Below are positions 32,772 to 44,202 of a stretch of DNA of 64,000 nucleotides, one piece after another. Made by a program: the position numbers and the translations under genes. Origin of the DNA: Dactylosporangium sucinum (GTDB lineage Bacteria; Actinomycetota; Actinomycetes; Mycobacteriales; Micromonosporaceae); assembly GCF_014647515.1 (NCBI RefSeq), contig NZ_BMPI01000005.1, forward strand, positions 1 to 64,000. The letters are read 5' to 3'. The notes under the pieces are model-generated. The model searched no databases. It worked only from the letters and a program-made list of their open reading frames with translations, and was not told where the DNA came from. Each line of letters begins with the position of its first letter. Position 1 is the first letter of the stretch.

Positions 32772-34760
32772 TCAGGCGGAATCTGCACCACCCTGGCCGT
32801 CCCGCACATGGCGCCGGGGTGCGGGCAGCGTGCCGTGGGTGATCGCACGGACGACGAACGCCGCGGCCGACCGTGACGCGCTGCGCCTGGTGTCGTCGGT
32901 GAGGCCGCCCGCGCCCCAGTCCGAGATGCCCTTCACCATGATCCAGCCACATCCGTTGCTGGCCGCGGCGGCATACAGCCCGGTCAGCTCCATCTCGCCG
33001 GCCGAGGCCTCCGGAAACTCGCGGCGCAGGTCGCTTCGGAAGGCCGCGCTGTCGACGAGGGTGTTCGATGACAGTACCGTGCCGAAATGGACCCGGGGGC
33101 CCGTCCAGCGATGCGTCGCCGCGCGGAACGCCAGCAGCAGCGCAGTGGTGGACTGCACCCGCTCGCCGCGCCAGAGGATCCGCTCCGTGCCGCCGCGGTC
33201 CGTGACCCGCCGATGATCGACGCCCTGCACGAAGTCGGAGACGATCACGTCGCCGAGCTCTTGGTCGCCGCCGTCCAGCTCGCGCGACCACAGGCCGAAG
33301 CAGATGCCGGCGAGCACGACGTAGTCGACGCCGAGCTGCGCGATCAGGCCGCTTGCCGTGAGCGTCATCGAAGCCGGCGTGGCGGTGCCCTGCGCCGCCT
33401 GCGCGAGGAAAATCTCCGCCGGTCCAAGGCGGCCGAGGCGGAAGATCGGGTAGCTGCCCGCCGTGTCCGGTTCGGCGGCGGCCCCGCCGGCCTCGGCGAA
33501 AGCCTCGATGATCGCGTCTCGCTCGGTATCCAGGACCACGGTGATGAGCATGCGCACGGAAGCCTCGATCGTTGTGCCGATGTGCCGGTACCTCATCGCT
33601 CGCCGTTCGCGATGGTAACGGGCCTGTCGCCAGATGGCGACGCCCACGCTGAAGAGCACCACCAGGCCCAGCAGCCGCATGAGCCAGCCGAACAGCCGCG
33701 CCTGCCCGGTGGCGGCGACCAGCCCGCTGTCCTGGAAGAACATGTTGCTGACCTGCCAGTACACCGCGTCGAGCCACGTTGCCGGCCGATCGGCGCAGTC
33801 GCCGCGGTCGGTGCAGTCGCCCCGTTCGCCGTTCGCAACGAGCACGGCGGTGACCGCGAGGGCGAGCATCGTGGCGACCAGCAGCAGCGCGACGCCGCCC
33901 AGCGGTCGCTGCGCATCGGGGTTCGGCGGCCGGAACTGGCGACCGTCGCGCACCACGAAGACGCCGGAATGGATGGGATCGGCACTCACCACGGACGGCG
34001 CGGTCGTGAGCGCCCGGCGGGCTTCCTCGGTCGTGACGCCTGATTCGAGGCACATCAATACATGTGTGCCGTCGGCCGGGTCCGGCCGCATGCTCGCGGC
34101 GGCGAGCTTCCTCGACCGGTCGAGGGCGGCCCGCATCAGCCGGTCGAGGTGCGCCGCGTCGCTGACATGGCACAGCGTGACGGTCCAGTGCAGCCCGCGG
34201 GCGCTGTCCTCCGGCGAGACCCGCAGGCTTCGTGGAAACCGGATCAGCCCGAAGCCCAGCTGGACCGTGACATAGAGCAGCGCGAGCAGGATCAGGAAGA
34301 GGCAGGCGGCCAGGCCGACCCCCGGCACGAACGCGACCGGCACGCTGAGCATCAGCGCCGCGAACGCGGGCACGGCGAACACCAGGTGGTCCCACCACCG
34401 ATCCAGCCGGGCGAGCCAGCTTCGCCCGGCGTCACTACCCGCCCAGTCCCGCTTGCGCGCGATCGGCGGCTCGATCACGGCGAACTCGCCGGCCGACCGC
34501 CAGACCAGCCGGCCGTCGCGCGCGGCGGCGGACAGCAGCAGGCCCAGCGGCGGCCGGGATCGATGGATCGCGGTGCCAGGCGGCCGGACCACGTCGCGGA
34601 CCTGCCGCCAGAACGGCGACGACCGCACCGACCGGGCCGCCTCCCAGCAGCCGCGCCAGCCGGGTGGGCGGGGCGGCCCGAGGGGAGCGGGGGAGGAGGC
34701 CAGCACCAAGCCATGGTGCCCTATGCCGCGGCTGCGCACGCAGGTCGTGGCGCTCGACAT
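32772..34760 (-). CDS. Membrane protein with pore-like segment fused to a nucleosidase (MTAN/PNP) domain
   Basis: 662 residues. Helices at ~126-143 and 147-170, a soluble domain (~180-285), a helix at 287-309, a re-entrant-like stretch 'TWLDAVYWQVSNMFFQDSG' (328-346), a helix at ~356-378, then a PNP/MTAN-superfamily domain (402-641). The last carries 'GEMEL' (E591 aligns with the ribose-binding Glu of MTANs) and 'VKGISDW' (D614, the catalytic acid). The TM-loop-TM arrangement recalls 2-TM ion channels, though no selectivity filter is kept. Nucleosidase domains fused to membrane or sensor parts are known from bacterial conflict systems. Start uncertain: ATG 34760 or GTG 34706. Confidence 0.72.
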   Translation of the reverse strand: MSSATTCVRSRGIGHHGLVLASSPAPLGPPRPPGWRGCWEAARSVRSSPFWRQVRDVVRPPGTAIHRSRPPLGLLLSAAARDGRLVWRSAGEFAVIEPPIARKRDWAGSDAGRSWLARLDRWWDHLVFAVPAFAALMLSVPVAFVPGVGLAACLFLILLALLYVTVQLGFGLIRFPRSLRVSPEDSARGLHWTVTLCHVSDAAHLDRLMRAALDRSRKLAAASMRPDPADGTHVLMCLESGVTTEEARRALTTAPSVVSADPIHSGVFVVRDGRQFRPPNPDAQRPLGGVALLLVATMLALAVTAVLVANGERGDCTDRGDCADRPATWLDAVYWQVSNMFFQDSGLVAATGQARLFGWLMRLLGLVVLFSVGVAIWRQARYHRERRAMRYRHIGTTIEASVRMLITVVLDTERDAIIEAFAEAGGAAAEPDTAGSYPIFRLGRLGPAEIFLAQAAQGTATPASMTLTASGLIAQLGVDYVVLAGICFGLWSRELDGGDQELGDVIVSDFVQGVDHRRVTDRGGTERILWRGERVQSTTALLLAFRAATHRWTGPRVHFGTVLSSNTLVDSAAFRSDLRREFPEASAGEMELTGLYAAAASNGCGWIMVKGISDWGAGGLTDDTRRSASRSAAAFVVRAITHGTLPAPRRHVRDGQGGADSA

Positions 34761-34875
34761 GCTGCGGACGTCGCGTTACCAGCGGCGCTCGCGCCACTCC
34801 GGAAGCGACGCGCTCGACGGTTGGCCAGGCTTCGCAGACCGCTCAGATCCTCGGTTCGCACCGTGGCGCCGGCCT

Positions 34876-35736
34876 TCAGCGGTCGCAAAATGGTCGGGCG
34901 AGCGCGAGGTCGGCGTCCACTCGGCGCAATAAGTCGAAACCCCACGTGTTGACGCCGTCCAGGTCGACCTCGTGGTAGATGCGAGCTGCGAGGTCACGCA
35001 GCGAGCGGGCGAGCCGGGCGTACTCGAGGTGGGTGAGGTCGAGTCGCTGCGCGCCGTAGGCGTGCAGGAAGCGCACAGGGTCGGGTCCGCACAAGGCGGC
35101 GAACAGGTCGTGCTCGCGCGGTGCCAGCATCGTCTGACCCCAGTCGAGCAGCGTCGCGACGCGACCGTCGCGGTCGACGAGGACGTTGTGAGGGAGCAGG
35201 TCGTGGTGGCACACGATGTGGGGCACGTCGATCGCGCGGGCCCGTTCGATCACCGCTTCGAGCCGGTCGACGTTGGCCATGACCTCGTCGCGGCGGTCGA
35301 CGATCCACGGGTGGTCGTGCCGGTCGCGCAGCACCTCGATGCACCACTCGTCCATATCGGTGCGGGGTAGGACGAGGTCGGCGATGTCGTGCACGGCGCG
35401 CATCGCCCGTGCGATCGCGTCGGCGTCGTTCCACGTTGCCTGGCGGCCGTCGACGAACGGGAACAGCGCGTAGCGCCGGCCATGGTGCTCGGAGGTGTAC
35501 GAGCCGTCGAGCGCTTGGTGCGCCGCAGGAACGGGGAAGCCCCGAGCCGCCAGCTCAGCGGTCAGCGCCAGCGCGGCGTCGCTGTCGGGCTGCTGACGCC
35601 AGAGTTTCACGAACCAGCGCCCGTCGGTGAACGCATCCGCTTCGAACCCGCCCGGATGCGGCCCCAACTCGCCCACCTCGACACCGAAGGCGTCGCGGAC
35701 CTGAGTCGTCGTCGGCGGGGTTGCTTCGCTCCACAT
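34876..35736 (-). CDS. Aminoglycoside phosphotransferase (APH)-family kinase
   Basis: 286 residues. The Brenner motif 'VCHHDLLPHNVLVDRDGRVATLLDWG' carries the catalytic Asp and the metal ligands Asn and Asp, and 'WFVKLWRQ' holds the ATP-binding Lys. The family phosphorylates aminoglycosides, homoserine, choline or other small molecules; the substrate is not evident and drug resistance should not be assumed. The ATG at 35736 fits the family length. It lies upstream of the membrane-nucleosidase gene on the same strand, 115 nt apart. Confidence 0.85.
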   Translation of the reverse strand: MWSEATPPTTTQVRDAFGVEVGELGPHPGGFEADAFTDGRWFVKLWRQQPDSDAALALTAELAARGFPVPAAHQALDGSYTSEHHGRRYALFPFVDGRQATWNDADAIARAMRAVHDIADLVLPRTDMDEWCIEVLRDRHDHPWIVDRRDEVMANVDRLEAVIERARAIDVPHIVCHHDLLPHNVLVDRDGRVATLLDWGQTMLAPREHDLFAALCGPDPVRFLHAYGAQRLDLTHLEYARLARSLRDLAARIYHEVDLDGVNTWGFDLLRRVDADLALARPFCDR

Positions 35737-35870
35737 CGAACCAGGACGATACCGCTGCCGAGTCCTGCCGGTCGACGTCTTTTGCGAGTATCGGCGCGAG
35801 TGGCCGTGGATCTGCATGACCCGCCCGTGCCCACAGCGATTGCGGCCACGCGCCGGCGGGCTGCAGCACC

Positions 35871-35975
35871 TCAGCCCATCCAGCCTTGCTGTTCGGCCTC
35901 CTGGAGCCGGCCGGCGAGATCGGCATGGATTTCCTCCAGCCACGGCAGCTGAGCCGGGTCAACCCGAAGGTGTGG
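35871..35975 (-). pseudogene. C-terminal remnant of an integrase-like gene
   Basis: On the minus strand about 32 codons ending at a TGA (35873-35871) read 'RVDPAQLPWLEEIHADLAG' followed by 'RLQEAEQQGWMG'. By memory of the family, this resembles the C-terminal 'RVDP..LP.LEEI...L..RI.EAE.EGWLG' segment of actinobacterial tyrosine-recombinase-like proteins. No start or catalytic part is present. It suggests past mobile-element activity next to vapBC. Confidence 0.4.
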
Positions 35976-36035
35976 GCATCCGGTCGGGTTTGTTGTCCGC
36001 CGGGACCCCGGCGGCCACACGCGCGAGCGGAGCAG

Positions 36036-36461
36036 TCAGGTTACTGAGCCTGGGGTGGCGATCCACGCGGCTGGCTGGCCCGTCACCTTGACGATCTCGT
36101 CGAAGTCGTGGTCGTAGTGAACCAGCGTCAGGCTGCTCAGTTCGGCGGTCGCGGCGAGGAGCAGGTCCACCGCTCCGGCCGAGCGGTGCGTGCCGCGGGC
36201 CGTCATGGCCGCCTGGATCTCGGTTGCGCGGCCGAAGGTCCGGTCCGGTGTCGCGACCCAGCTGAACGTGGCGTTGAGCAGCTCCAGCCACTCCTCGCGA
36301 TCGGCCTTCGACCTGGCGCTGTGCAGCAGCTCCAGCTCGGTGATCGGGCAGATGCCGATGACGCCGGCGGTGATCTGCGGCTGCCACCGGGCCCGGACGT
36401 CGCGGTTGCGCAGCAGTCGGACCACCGCACTGGTGTCGACCAGGAACCGGGCCGGGGTCAT
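36036..36461 (-). CDS. vapC: VapC-type PIN-domain toxin
   Basis: 141 residues of the PIN fold. The acidic active site is intact: Asp9 in '[12 protein letters not shown]', Glu in '[10 protein letters not shown]' and Asp in '[14 protein letters not shown]', with a later Asp in '[10 protein letters not shown]'. VapC toxins are Mg2+-dependent RNases that usually cut tRNA or rRNA. Its ATG overlaps the stop of the antitoxin gene by 4 nt, the normal vapBC arrangement. Its target cannot be inferred. Confidence 0.93.
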   Translation of the reverse strand: MTPARFLVDTSAVVRLLRNRDVRARWQPQITAGVIGICPITELELLHSARSKADREEWLELLNATFSWVATPDRTFGRATEIQAAMTARGTHRSAGAVDLLLAATAELSSLTLVHYDHDFDEIVKVTGQPAAWIATPGSVT

Positions 36462-36667
36462 GCGCGATAGGTCGACTTGTCCAGGAGCTCGTCGAATGCG
36501 CCGGCTTCGCCGAGCTCGGCGAGACGCGTGAGCGCCTTGGCTCGCCGCAGCTGCTGCGCGGTCGAGCGTAGCGCGGTGTTGACCGTGTCCTTCTTGGTCT
36601 TGGTGCCGAGGAGCTCGGACGCCTCGGCGAGCGCTTCATCGTCGATGTCGATGAGTACCTTGGTCAC
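36458..36667 (-). CDS. vapB: VapB-type antitoxin
   Basis: 69 residues. The N-terminal '[34 protein letters not shown]' is the VapB/MazE-like ribbon-helix-helix DNA-binding part, and the C-terminal '[20 protein letters not shown]' is the toxin-binding segment. It precedes vapC with a 4-nt overlap and probably represses the pair through the inverted repeat just upstream. Confidence 0.92.
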   Translation of the reverse strand: MTKVLIDIDDEALAEASELLGTKTKKDTVNTALRSTAQQLRRAKALTRLAELGEAGAFDELLDKSTYRA

Positions 36668-36680
36668 AGCGCACCGCCCT

Positions 36681-36708
36681 TATATACCGTCTCGTGCTTC
36701 AGTATATA
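36681..36708. promoter_or_regulatory. vapBC operator/promoter
   Basis: TATATAC (36681-36687) and GTATATA (36702-36708) are inverted with a 14-nt spacer, in a strikingly AT-rich patch 13 nt before the vapB ATG. The site fits binding by the VapB ribbon-helix-helix dimer pair and overlaps where a -10 box should lie. Confidence 0.7.
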
Positions 36709-36721
36709 CGGCGCCGCCGGG

Positions 36722-37312
36722 CTACCAGCCCCTGGCGCGCCACTCCGGGATCGACGGGCGCTCGGTGCCCAGCGTCGAGTCCTTGCCGTGGCCGGGGTGG
36801 ATCACCGTCTCGTCCGGCAGGCGGCCGAAGACCTTCTCCTCCAGGTCGTCCATCAAGGAGTTGAAGTCCGTCGGGTTCGTCGTCCGCCCGGGACCGCCGG
36901 GGAACAGGGCGTCGCCGGTGAAGAGGTGGCCGCCCTCCTGGCCGTAGTACAACGCTATCGAGCCTGGTGTATGGCCCACCAGGTGGATCACCGACAGGGT
37001 CAGGTCGCCGAGCCGTAGATCTTCGCCGTCCACCAGGGTGCCGGTCACCACCGGGATCCCCGGGGCGTCGGCCGGGTGGGCCAGGGACTCGGCGCCCGTT
37101 GCCGACACCACCTCCGCGAGGGCCTGCCAGTGGTCGGGGTGGCGGTGGGTGGTGACGACCGACGATATGCCCTCCGGGCCGATCAGGGGCAGCAGGCGCG
37201 ACGGCTCGTTGGCGGCGTCCACCAGCAGGGCCGCGCCGGTCGAGGTGCAGCGCAGGAGGTACGCATTGTTGTCCATCGGGCCGACGGACAGCTTGGTGAT
37301 CGAGAGGCTCAT
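36722..37312 (-). CDS. MBL-fold metallo-hydrolase
   Basis: 196 residues, glyoxalase-II-like metallo-beta-lactamase fold. Metal ligands: 'THRHPDHW' (HxHxDH), His of 'LVGHTPGS', Asp of 'FTGDALF' and His of 'IHPGHGK'. The MBL gene and the mycothiol-dependent enzyme beside it overlap by 4 nt (ATGA), and this pair commonly neighbours uvrA in actinobacteria. A role as mycothiol-thioester hydrolase is suggested by that pairing only. Confidence 0.9.
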   Translation of the reverse strand: MSLSITKLSVGPMDNNAYLLRCTSTGAALLVDAANEPSRLLPLIGPEGISSVVTTHRHPDHWQALAEVVSATGAESLAHPADAPGIPVVTGTLVDGEDLRLGDLTLSVIHLVGHTPGSIALYYGQEGGHLFTGDALFPGGPGRTTNPTDFNSLMDDLEEKVFGRLPDETVIHPGHGKDSTLGTERPSIPEWRARGW

Positions 37313-37986
37313 TTCCACTTCTCCAGCGAAGGCAGGTCGCCCGTCAGGCCGGTGCCGTCGCTGCGGCCAGTCAGCCAGGCGGCCAGCAGATGAACCGGGC
37401 CGGTCACCGTCGGAGCACCCGCCACGGAAAGCAGGCAACGGCCGTCCGGGGAGTGCAGCGTGGCCGGCCGCGGGGTCGACGGGTCGTGCAGGAGGCGCTG
37501 CGGGAACGACTCCGGCCAGTCCGCCGGGCCGTAGCCCGCGTCCAGGTCCACGTGGTGCAGTTCTACCTCGCAGATGCGCGACCAGACCACCCGGGCCGCG
37601 GGGATCGGGGTGCCGGACGGGAGCTCGACGGTCACTGACCACGCCTCGGCGGGCAGGTCGTCGATCGCCGCGCGCAGGCGGGCCACGGCGGCGACCAGGT
37701 CGTCGAGCTGCTCCTGCGGCGGCCGGCCCGACCCGGACCCGATTTCCCCGTCTCGTACCGCGGCCGACGCGTACGCCGGCGTCCGCACCCCGGTGCGGGC
37801 CCAGGTGAGCAGGTTGACGTAGGCGTCGGCGTTGCGGGCCAGGTGGGTGACCACGTGGCCGCGGGTCCAGCCGGGACAGAGGGACGGCGCGGTCAGGCCG
37901 TTGCCGTCGAGCGTGCGGACGGTGCCGAGCAGGCGTTCGGTGGCGCGGTCGAGCTCGGCGTCGAGGACCAGCGGATCAGCCGTCAC
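37309..37986 (-). CDS. Mycothiol-dependent maleylpyruvate-isomerase-family protein
   Basis: 225 residues of the MDMPI/DinB-like four-helix fold. 'LTAPSLCPGWTRGHVVTHLARNADAYVNLL' and 'RICEVELHHVDLDAGYGP' carry the His, Glu and His that bind zinc in this family, which uses mycothiol as cofactor. The exact reaction (isomerase or transferase) is unknown. The GTG at 37986 gives the family N-terminus; the stop overlaps the MBL gene's ATG. Confidence 0.87.
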   Translation of the reverse strand: MTADPLVLDAELDRATERLLGTVRTLDGNGLTAPSLCPGWTRGHVVTHLARNADAYVNLLTWARTGVRTPAYASAAVRDGEIGSGSGRPPQEQLDDLVAAVARLRAAIDDLPAEAWSVTVELPSGTPIPAARVVWSRICEVELHHVDLDAGYGPADWPESFPQRLLHDPSTPRPATLHSPDGRCLLSVAGAPTVTGPVHLLAAWLTGRSDGTGLTGDLPSLEKWK

Positions 37987-37997
37987 GCGGAACAACC

Positions 37998-38336
37998 CTA
38001 CCGGTGCCGCACTCCGACCGCAGGCGGCAGGTCGCCGACCGACCAGTGCAGCTCGTCCTCCCAGTCGGCCACGCTGAGGTCGACGGTCTCGAAGGACAGG
38101 CGGGCGCCGATGGGCTTGCCGAGGTACCCCGCGAAAAGATCGTGGACGACGACCAGGCGCTGCCCGACCGCGGCCGCCGCCGGGTCGTCGTCGGCGGCCG
38201 GGCGCACCTCGAGCCGGCCGTAGATGCCCATTTCGGCGTCGGTCCCGCGCTCCTCGACGATCACGTCCAGGATCTCGTCCTCGGCGCCGACGTGGAACCC
38301 GTACGACGTCCCGCCGAAGGTCAGCCAGAACCGCAT
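37998..38336 (-). CDS. Conserved hypothetical protein
   Basis: 112 residues, mostly beta-strand, no signal peptide or catalytic motif ('FWLTFGGTSYGFHVGAEDEILDVIVEERGTDAEMGIYGRLEVRP'). The ATG at 38336 is preceded by AGGAGGACTCGCTC, a clear ribosome site, so the longer frame to 38444 is not used. It precedes the mycothiol-enzyme gene by 12 nt and may share its transcript. I do not recognise the family. Confidence 0.65.
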   Translation of the reverse strand: MRFWLTFGGTSYGFHVGAEDEILDVIVEERGTDAEMGIYGRLEVRPAADDDPAAAAVGQRLVVVHDLFAGYLGKPIGARLSFETVDLSVADWEDELHWSVGDLPPAVGVRHR

Positions 38337-38522
38337 GAGCGAGTCCTCCTGGCCGGGTGAGACGTGCCACTGGACGTCGGCCCGCTCAAGGCGGAGTCCG
38401 ACGGCACTGGCCAGCACATGCGAGGGGAGCACGCACCCGACCATAGTCGCGATATTCGGTTTCGCGGCACGGACGCGCTACCTACCGTGGATTTCCGAAC
38501 ATCAGTACGTCAGGAAGTGTGG

Positions 38523-39560
38523 ATGACCATCGACCTGTCGGCCCTCGGGTGGGACGACGACTTCGCCGCGGCCTACGCACGCCGCCACGACCTGCCGGGC
38601 CAGCGGCCCGCGCGGGTCAGCCGGGTTGACCGCGGCATTTGTACCGCGTTGTCGGCCGACGGCCCGATCCGCGCCAGCCTGGCCGGGTCGCTGCTGGCCC
38701 GCGCCGCGCAGGATCCGGCGGCCCTGCCGTGCGCCGGCGACTGGCTCGTCGTGCGGACCTGGCCCGACGAGCGGGTGACGGCCGAGGCGGTACTGCCGAG
38801 GCGCACCGCCATCGTCCGCGCCGTGGCCGGCGAGGAGTCCTTCGGCCAGCTGCTCGCCGCCAACGTCGACGCGGTCGCGGTCGTGGAACCGGTCGACCCG
38901 TCGCCCGACATCGGGCGTATCGAGCGCCTGCTCGCGCTCGCCTGGGAGTCGGGGGCGAAACCGCTGCTCGTGCTGACCAAGGCGGACCTGGCGGCCGACC
39001 CGGACGCGCTCGCCGCGCAGATGCCGGGCCGGGAGTCCGGCGTGTCGGTGCACGCGGTGAGCACGCGGACAGGCCTGGGCCTCGACGCGCTGCGCCCGTT
39101 CGTCGCCCACGGCCGCACGCTCGGCCTGCTCGGGCAGTCCGGCGCGGGCAAGTCGAGCCTGGTCAACGCGCTCGCCGGGGCGCCCGTCATGCAGACCCAG
39201 GCGCTGCGCGCCGACGGGCGCGGCCGGCACACGACCACATATCGGGCGTTGGTGCCCATGCCGGGCGGGGGAGCGGTCCTCGACACCCCCGGCGTGCGGC
39301 TCGTCGGCATGTTCGACACCGCTGCCGGCCTCGACCGGGCGTTCGCCGACGTGACGGAGCTCGCGGCCCACTGCCGGTTCCAGGACTGCCGGCACGCCGA
39401 GGAGCCGGGTTGCGCGGTCCGGGCGGCGGTCGAGGACGGCACCCTCAACGCGCGGCGCTTCGCCCATTGGCAGAAACTGCAGAAAGAGCAGATGCTTGCA
39501 TCGGTACGGCGGATGAAGCGCGAGAGCCGCAGCAAAGCCAAGCGGCTGGCGCGCCCATAG
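38523..39560 (+). CDS. rsgA: Ribosome small-subunit GTPase RsgA
   Basis: 345 residues. OB-fold N-terminus, then a circularly permuted GTPase: G4 'VLTKADL' comes before G1 'GLLGQSGAGKSS' (~203) and G3 'LDTPGVR', the order unique to the YjeQ/RsgA family. The zinc knuckle is present as 'CRFQDCRHAEEPGC'. It checks late 30S maturation. AGGAAG before the ATG. The C-terminal 'RRMKRESRSKAKRLARP' is a basic tail. Confidence 0.93.
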   Translation: MTIDLSALGWDDDFAAAYARRHDLPGQRPARVSRVDRGICTALSADGPIRASLAGSLLARAAQDPAALPCAGDWLVVRTWPDERVTAEAVLPRRTAIVRAVAGEESFGQLLAANVDAVAVVEPVDPSPDIGRIERLLALAWESGAKPLLVLTKADLAADPDALAAQMPGRESGVSVHAVSTRTGLGLDALRPFVAHGRTLGLLGQSGAGKSSLVNALAGAPVMQTQALRADGRGRHTTTYRALVPMPGGGAVLDTPGVRLVGMFDTAAGLDRAFADVTELAAHCRFQDCRHAEEPGCAVRAAVEDGTLNARRFAHWQKLQKEQMLASVRRMKRESRSKAKRLARP

Positions 39561-39656
39561 CCGGGGCGGCGCGTCCCCCGTTCGAGTGCGTCGGGCGCGG
39601 AAAACCCCTGGGTGACCCGACCGTGGACGCTGCGCGGGACGGTTGCCTGAGGAAAA

Positions 39657-39679
39657 GTGTCATACCCCCTGGCTAGAGT
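39657..39679 (+). promoter_or_regulatory. uvrA promoter with DNA-damage-type motif
   Basis: GTGTCATAC (39657-39665), 8 nt, TAGAGT (39674-39679). The published mycobacterial PafBC (RecA-NDp) promoter is TTGTCRGTG-N8-TANNNT; here six bases of the -35 part and the full -10 pattern fit with the exact spacing. The uvrC promoter (44173-44195) matches this block at 16 of 22 positions. Confidence 0.6.
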
Positions 39680-39735
39680 TGTCGGCTGGCACCGTGACGG
39701 TGTTCGAACCGGACAAATCACTGCCAAGGGGAAGC

Positions 39736-42852
<3,117 letters not shown>

Positions 42853-42866
42853 CGTCGCAGCCGCAC

Positions 42867-42935
42867 GGCGGGCGGCCGGAGGAGGCCGCCCGCCCCGTGC
42901 TGACCGGCCCACCCGAGCCAAGCGGGTGGGCCGGT
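42867..42935 (+). terminator. Tandem terminator hairpins after uvrA
   Basis: First stem 42867-42877/42884-42894 (11 bp, perfect, 6-nt loop); second stem 42903-42915/42923-42935 (13 bp, perfect, 7-nt loop). No long T-run. They isolate uvrA from the Rieske genes. Confidence 0.8.
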
Positions 42936-43043
42936 TCTCGCCGTCCCGCGGCCGGTGTCCGCGCTCGACGGCGATCGCCAGGTGACTCGGAGGTGGCGCT
43001 GCTACCCTCGCCGCTCGGCGAGGCCTGATCACAGGAGGACTGG

Positions 43044-43559
43044 GTGCCAGTTCAGGACCGATTCAATCCCTGCGCCGCACGGCGGGCGCTGCTGCTCGGG
43101 GCCGGGGCGTTGGGGGTCACCGTCGTCGCCGGGTGCGGCGACGACCCCGCGGAGCCGGCCGCGAACGGTGGTGCGAGCAGTCCGGCGGCTGCCGGCAGTA
43201 CCACTGGAGCCACCAATCCTTTCGACAACACCGGCGCGCCGACCCAGCCCGGTGAGGCCGCGCCGCCTGCCGGTGCGCTCGTCGCGACGAAGGAGGTCCC
43301 CGTCGGCGGCGGGGTCATCGCGAAGGACACCGTGCTGGTCGTGCAGCCGCGGCAGGGCACGTTCAAGGCGTTCAAGGCGGCCTGCCCGCACCAGGGGATC
43401 ATGGTCGACCCGCCGGCCGCGGGCGACGCCGTGATCAACTGCCCCGGCCACAACTCGCAGTTCAAGGTGGCCGACGGCAGCCTCGTGCGCGGCCCGGCGT
43501 CGCGCGGGCTGAGCGGCGTGCCGGTGAAGGTGCAGGACGGGTACGTCGTCGAGGCCTAG
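43044..43559 (+). CDS. Exported Rieske [2Fe-2S] protein, copy 1
   Basis: 171 residues. N-terminus 'RRALLLGAGALGVTVVAGC' combines a Tat-type RR with a lipobox (…VVAGC), then a ~60-residue disordered linker. Rieske box I is 'CPHQGI' (Pro in place of the usual Thr) and box II 'CPGHNSQF'; the two Cys and two His cluster ligands are present. Such small lipoprotein ferredoxins are widespread in actinobacteria with unknown electron partners. GTG start preceded by GGAGGAC. The conserved disulfide cysteines of bc1-type Rieske proteins are absent. Confidence 0.88.
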   Translation: MPVQDRFNPCAARRALLLGAGALGVTVVAGCGDDPAEPAANGGASSPAAAGSTTGATNPFDNTGAPTQPGEAAPPAGALVATKEVPVGGGVIAKDTVLVVQPRQGTFKAFKAACPHQGIMVDPPAAGDAVINCPGHNSQFKVADGSLVRGPASRGLSGVPVKVQDGYVVEA

Positions 43560-43684
43560 GCCGGGCCGGTACATCACGCCGAGATAACGGATTTCTGAGG
43601 ATTTGTTGAGCATTGAACCGAGCGACCCGGGTTGGGGGTAATTCTCGGCGTAGCCAGCGGGCCACGATCATCGAAGGAGAGCCT

Positions 43685-44116
43685 ATGAGTGACACGACCC
43701 GCCGTGCGGTGCTTGCCGGAGCGGCCGGCGTTACGGCCGTGACGGTGCTAGCTGCGTGTGGAGGCGATGACAGCGACAGCGGCTCGTCGGGGAGCGACAA
43801 CGGCGGCAGCACCGGTGGCGCCGCGGCCGGCGTCCTGGCGACCAAGGCCGACATCCCCGTCGGTGGGGGCAAGATCTTCACCGAGGGTGGTGGGGTGGTC
43901 GTCACCCAGCCGACGTCGGGCCAGTTCAAGGCCTTCAGCTCGATCTGCACGCATCAGCAGTGCTTGGTGTCCGAGGTGACGGACGGCTCGATCCACTGCA
44001 AGTGCCACGGCAGCGCGTTCTCGGCGGCCGACGGATCGGTGAAGAACGGCCCCGCGACCAAGGGGCTGCCCGAGAAGCAGCTCAAGGTCGAGGGCGACAA
44101 CATCTCGCTGGCGTAG
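43685..44116 (+). CDS. Exported Rieske [2Fe-2S] protein, copy 2
   Basis: 143 residues. '[25 protein letters not shown]' gives a twin-arginine lipoprotein signal, then a Gly/Ser/Asp linker. Box I 'CTHQQC' and box II 'CKCHGSAFS' carry the cluster ligands, and the added Cys in each box matches the stabilising disulfide of classic Rieske proteins, unlike copy 1. ATG with GAAGGAGAG upstream. It lies 125 nt after copy 1, with a terminator behind it. Confidence 0.92.
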   Translation: MSDTTRRAVLAGAAGVTAVTVLAACGGDDSDSGSSGSDNGGSTGGAAAGVLATKADIPVGGGKIFTEGGGVVVTQPTSGQFKAFSSICTHQQCLVSEVTDGSIHCKCHGSAFSAADGSVKNGPATKGLPEKQLKVEGDNISLA

Positions 44117-44123
44117 GGAGCAT

Positions 44124-44174
44124 CCCGGGGGTCGGCCGAGAGGGGGCGGCCGGCCCTCGGCCCTCCCGGGTTTT
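44124..44174 (+). terminator. Terminator after the Rieske genes
   Basis: CCCGGG (44124-44129)/CCCGGG (44165-44170) and GGCCGAG (44134-44140)/CTCGGCC (44156-44162) form a long interrupted stem followed by TTTT (44171-44174). The T-run is also the start of the uvrC -35 block. Confidence 0.75.
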
Positions 44175-44195
44175 GTCGTACCTCCCGGATAGTCT
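44173..44195 (+). promoter_or_regulatory. uvrC promoter with DNA-damage-type motif
   Basis: TTGTCGTAC (44173-44181), 8 nt, TAGTCT (44190-44195), 7 nt before the GTG start, so the message is probably leaderless. It fits TTGTCRGTG-N8-TANNNT (PafBC-dependent promoters) in the first six bases, the spacing and the -10 box, and resembles the block before uvrA. Confidence 0.65.
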
Positions 44196-44202
44196 CGGAA
44201 CC

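Noticed and set aside
34876..35736. Aminoglycoside resistance gene
   Set aside because: The kinase family is clear, but many members act on other metabolites and nothing here indicates drug specificity.
39679..39701. TTGTCGGCT-N8-GACGGT as the uvrA damage promoter
   Set aside because: Its -10 part does not fit TANNNT; the block at 39657-39679 fits better and matches uvrC.
39702..39709. GTTCGAAC palindrome before uvrA as a LexA (SOS) box
   Set aside because: The actinobacterial SOS box has GAAC and GTTC in the opposite order with a 4-nt spacer, so this palindrome does not fit.
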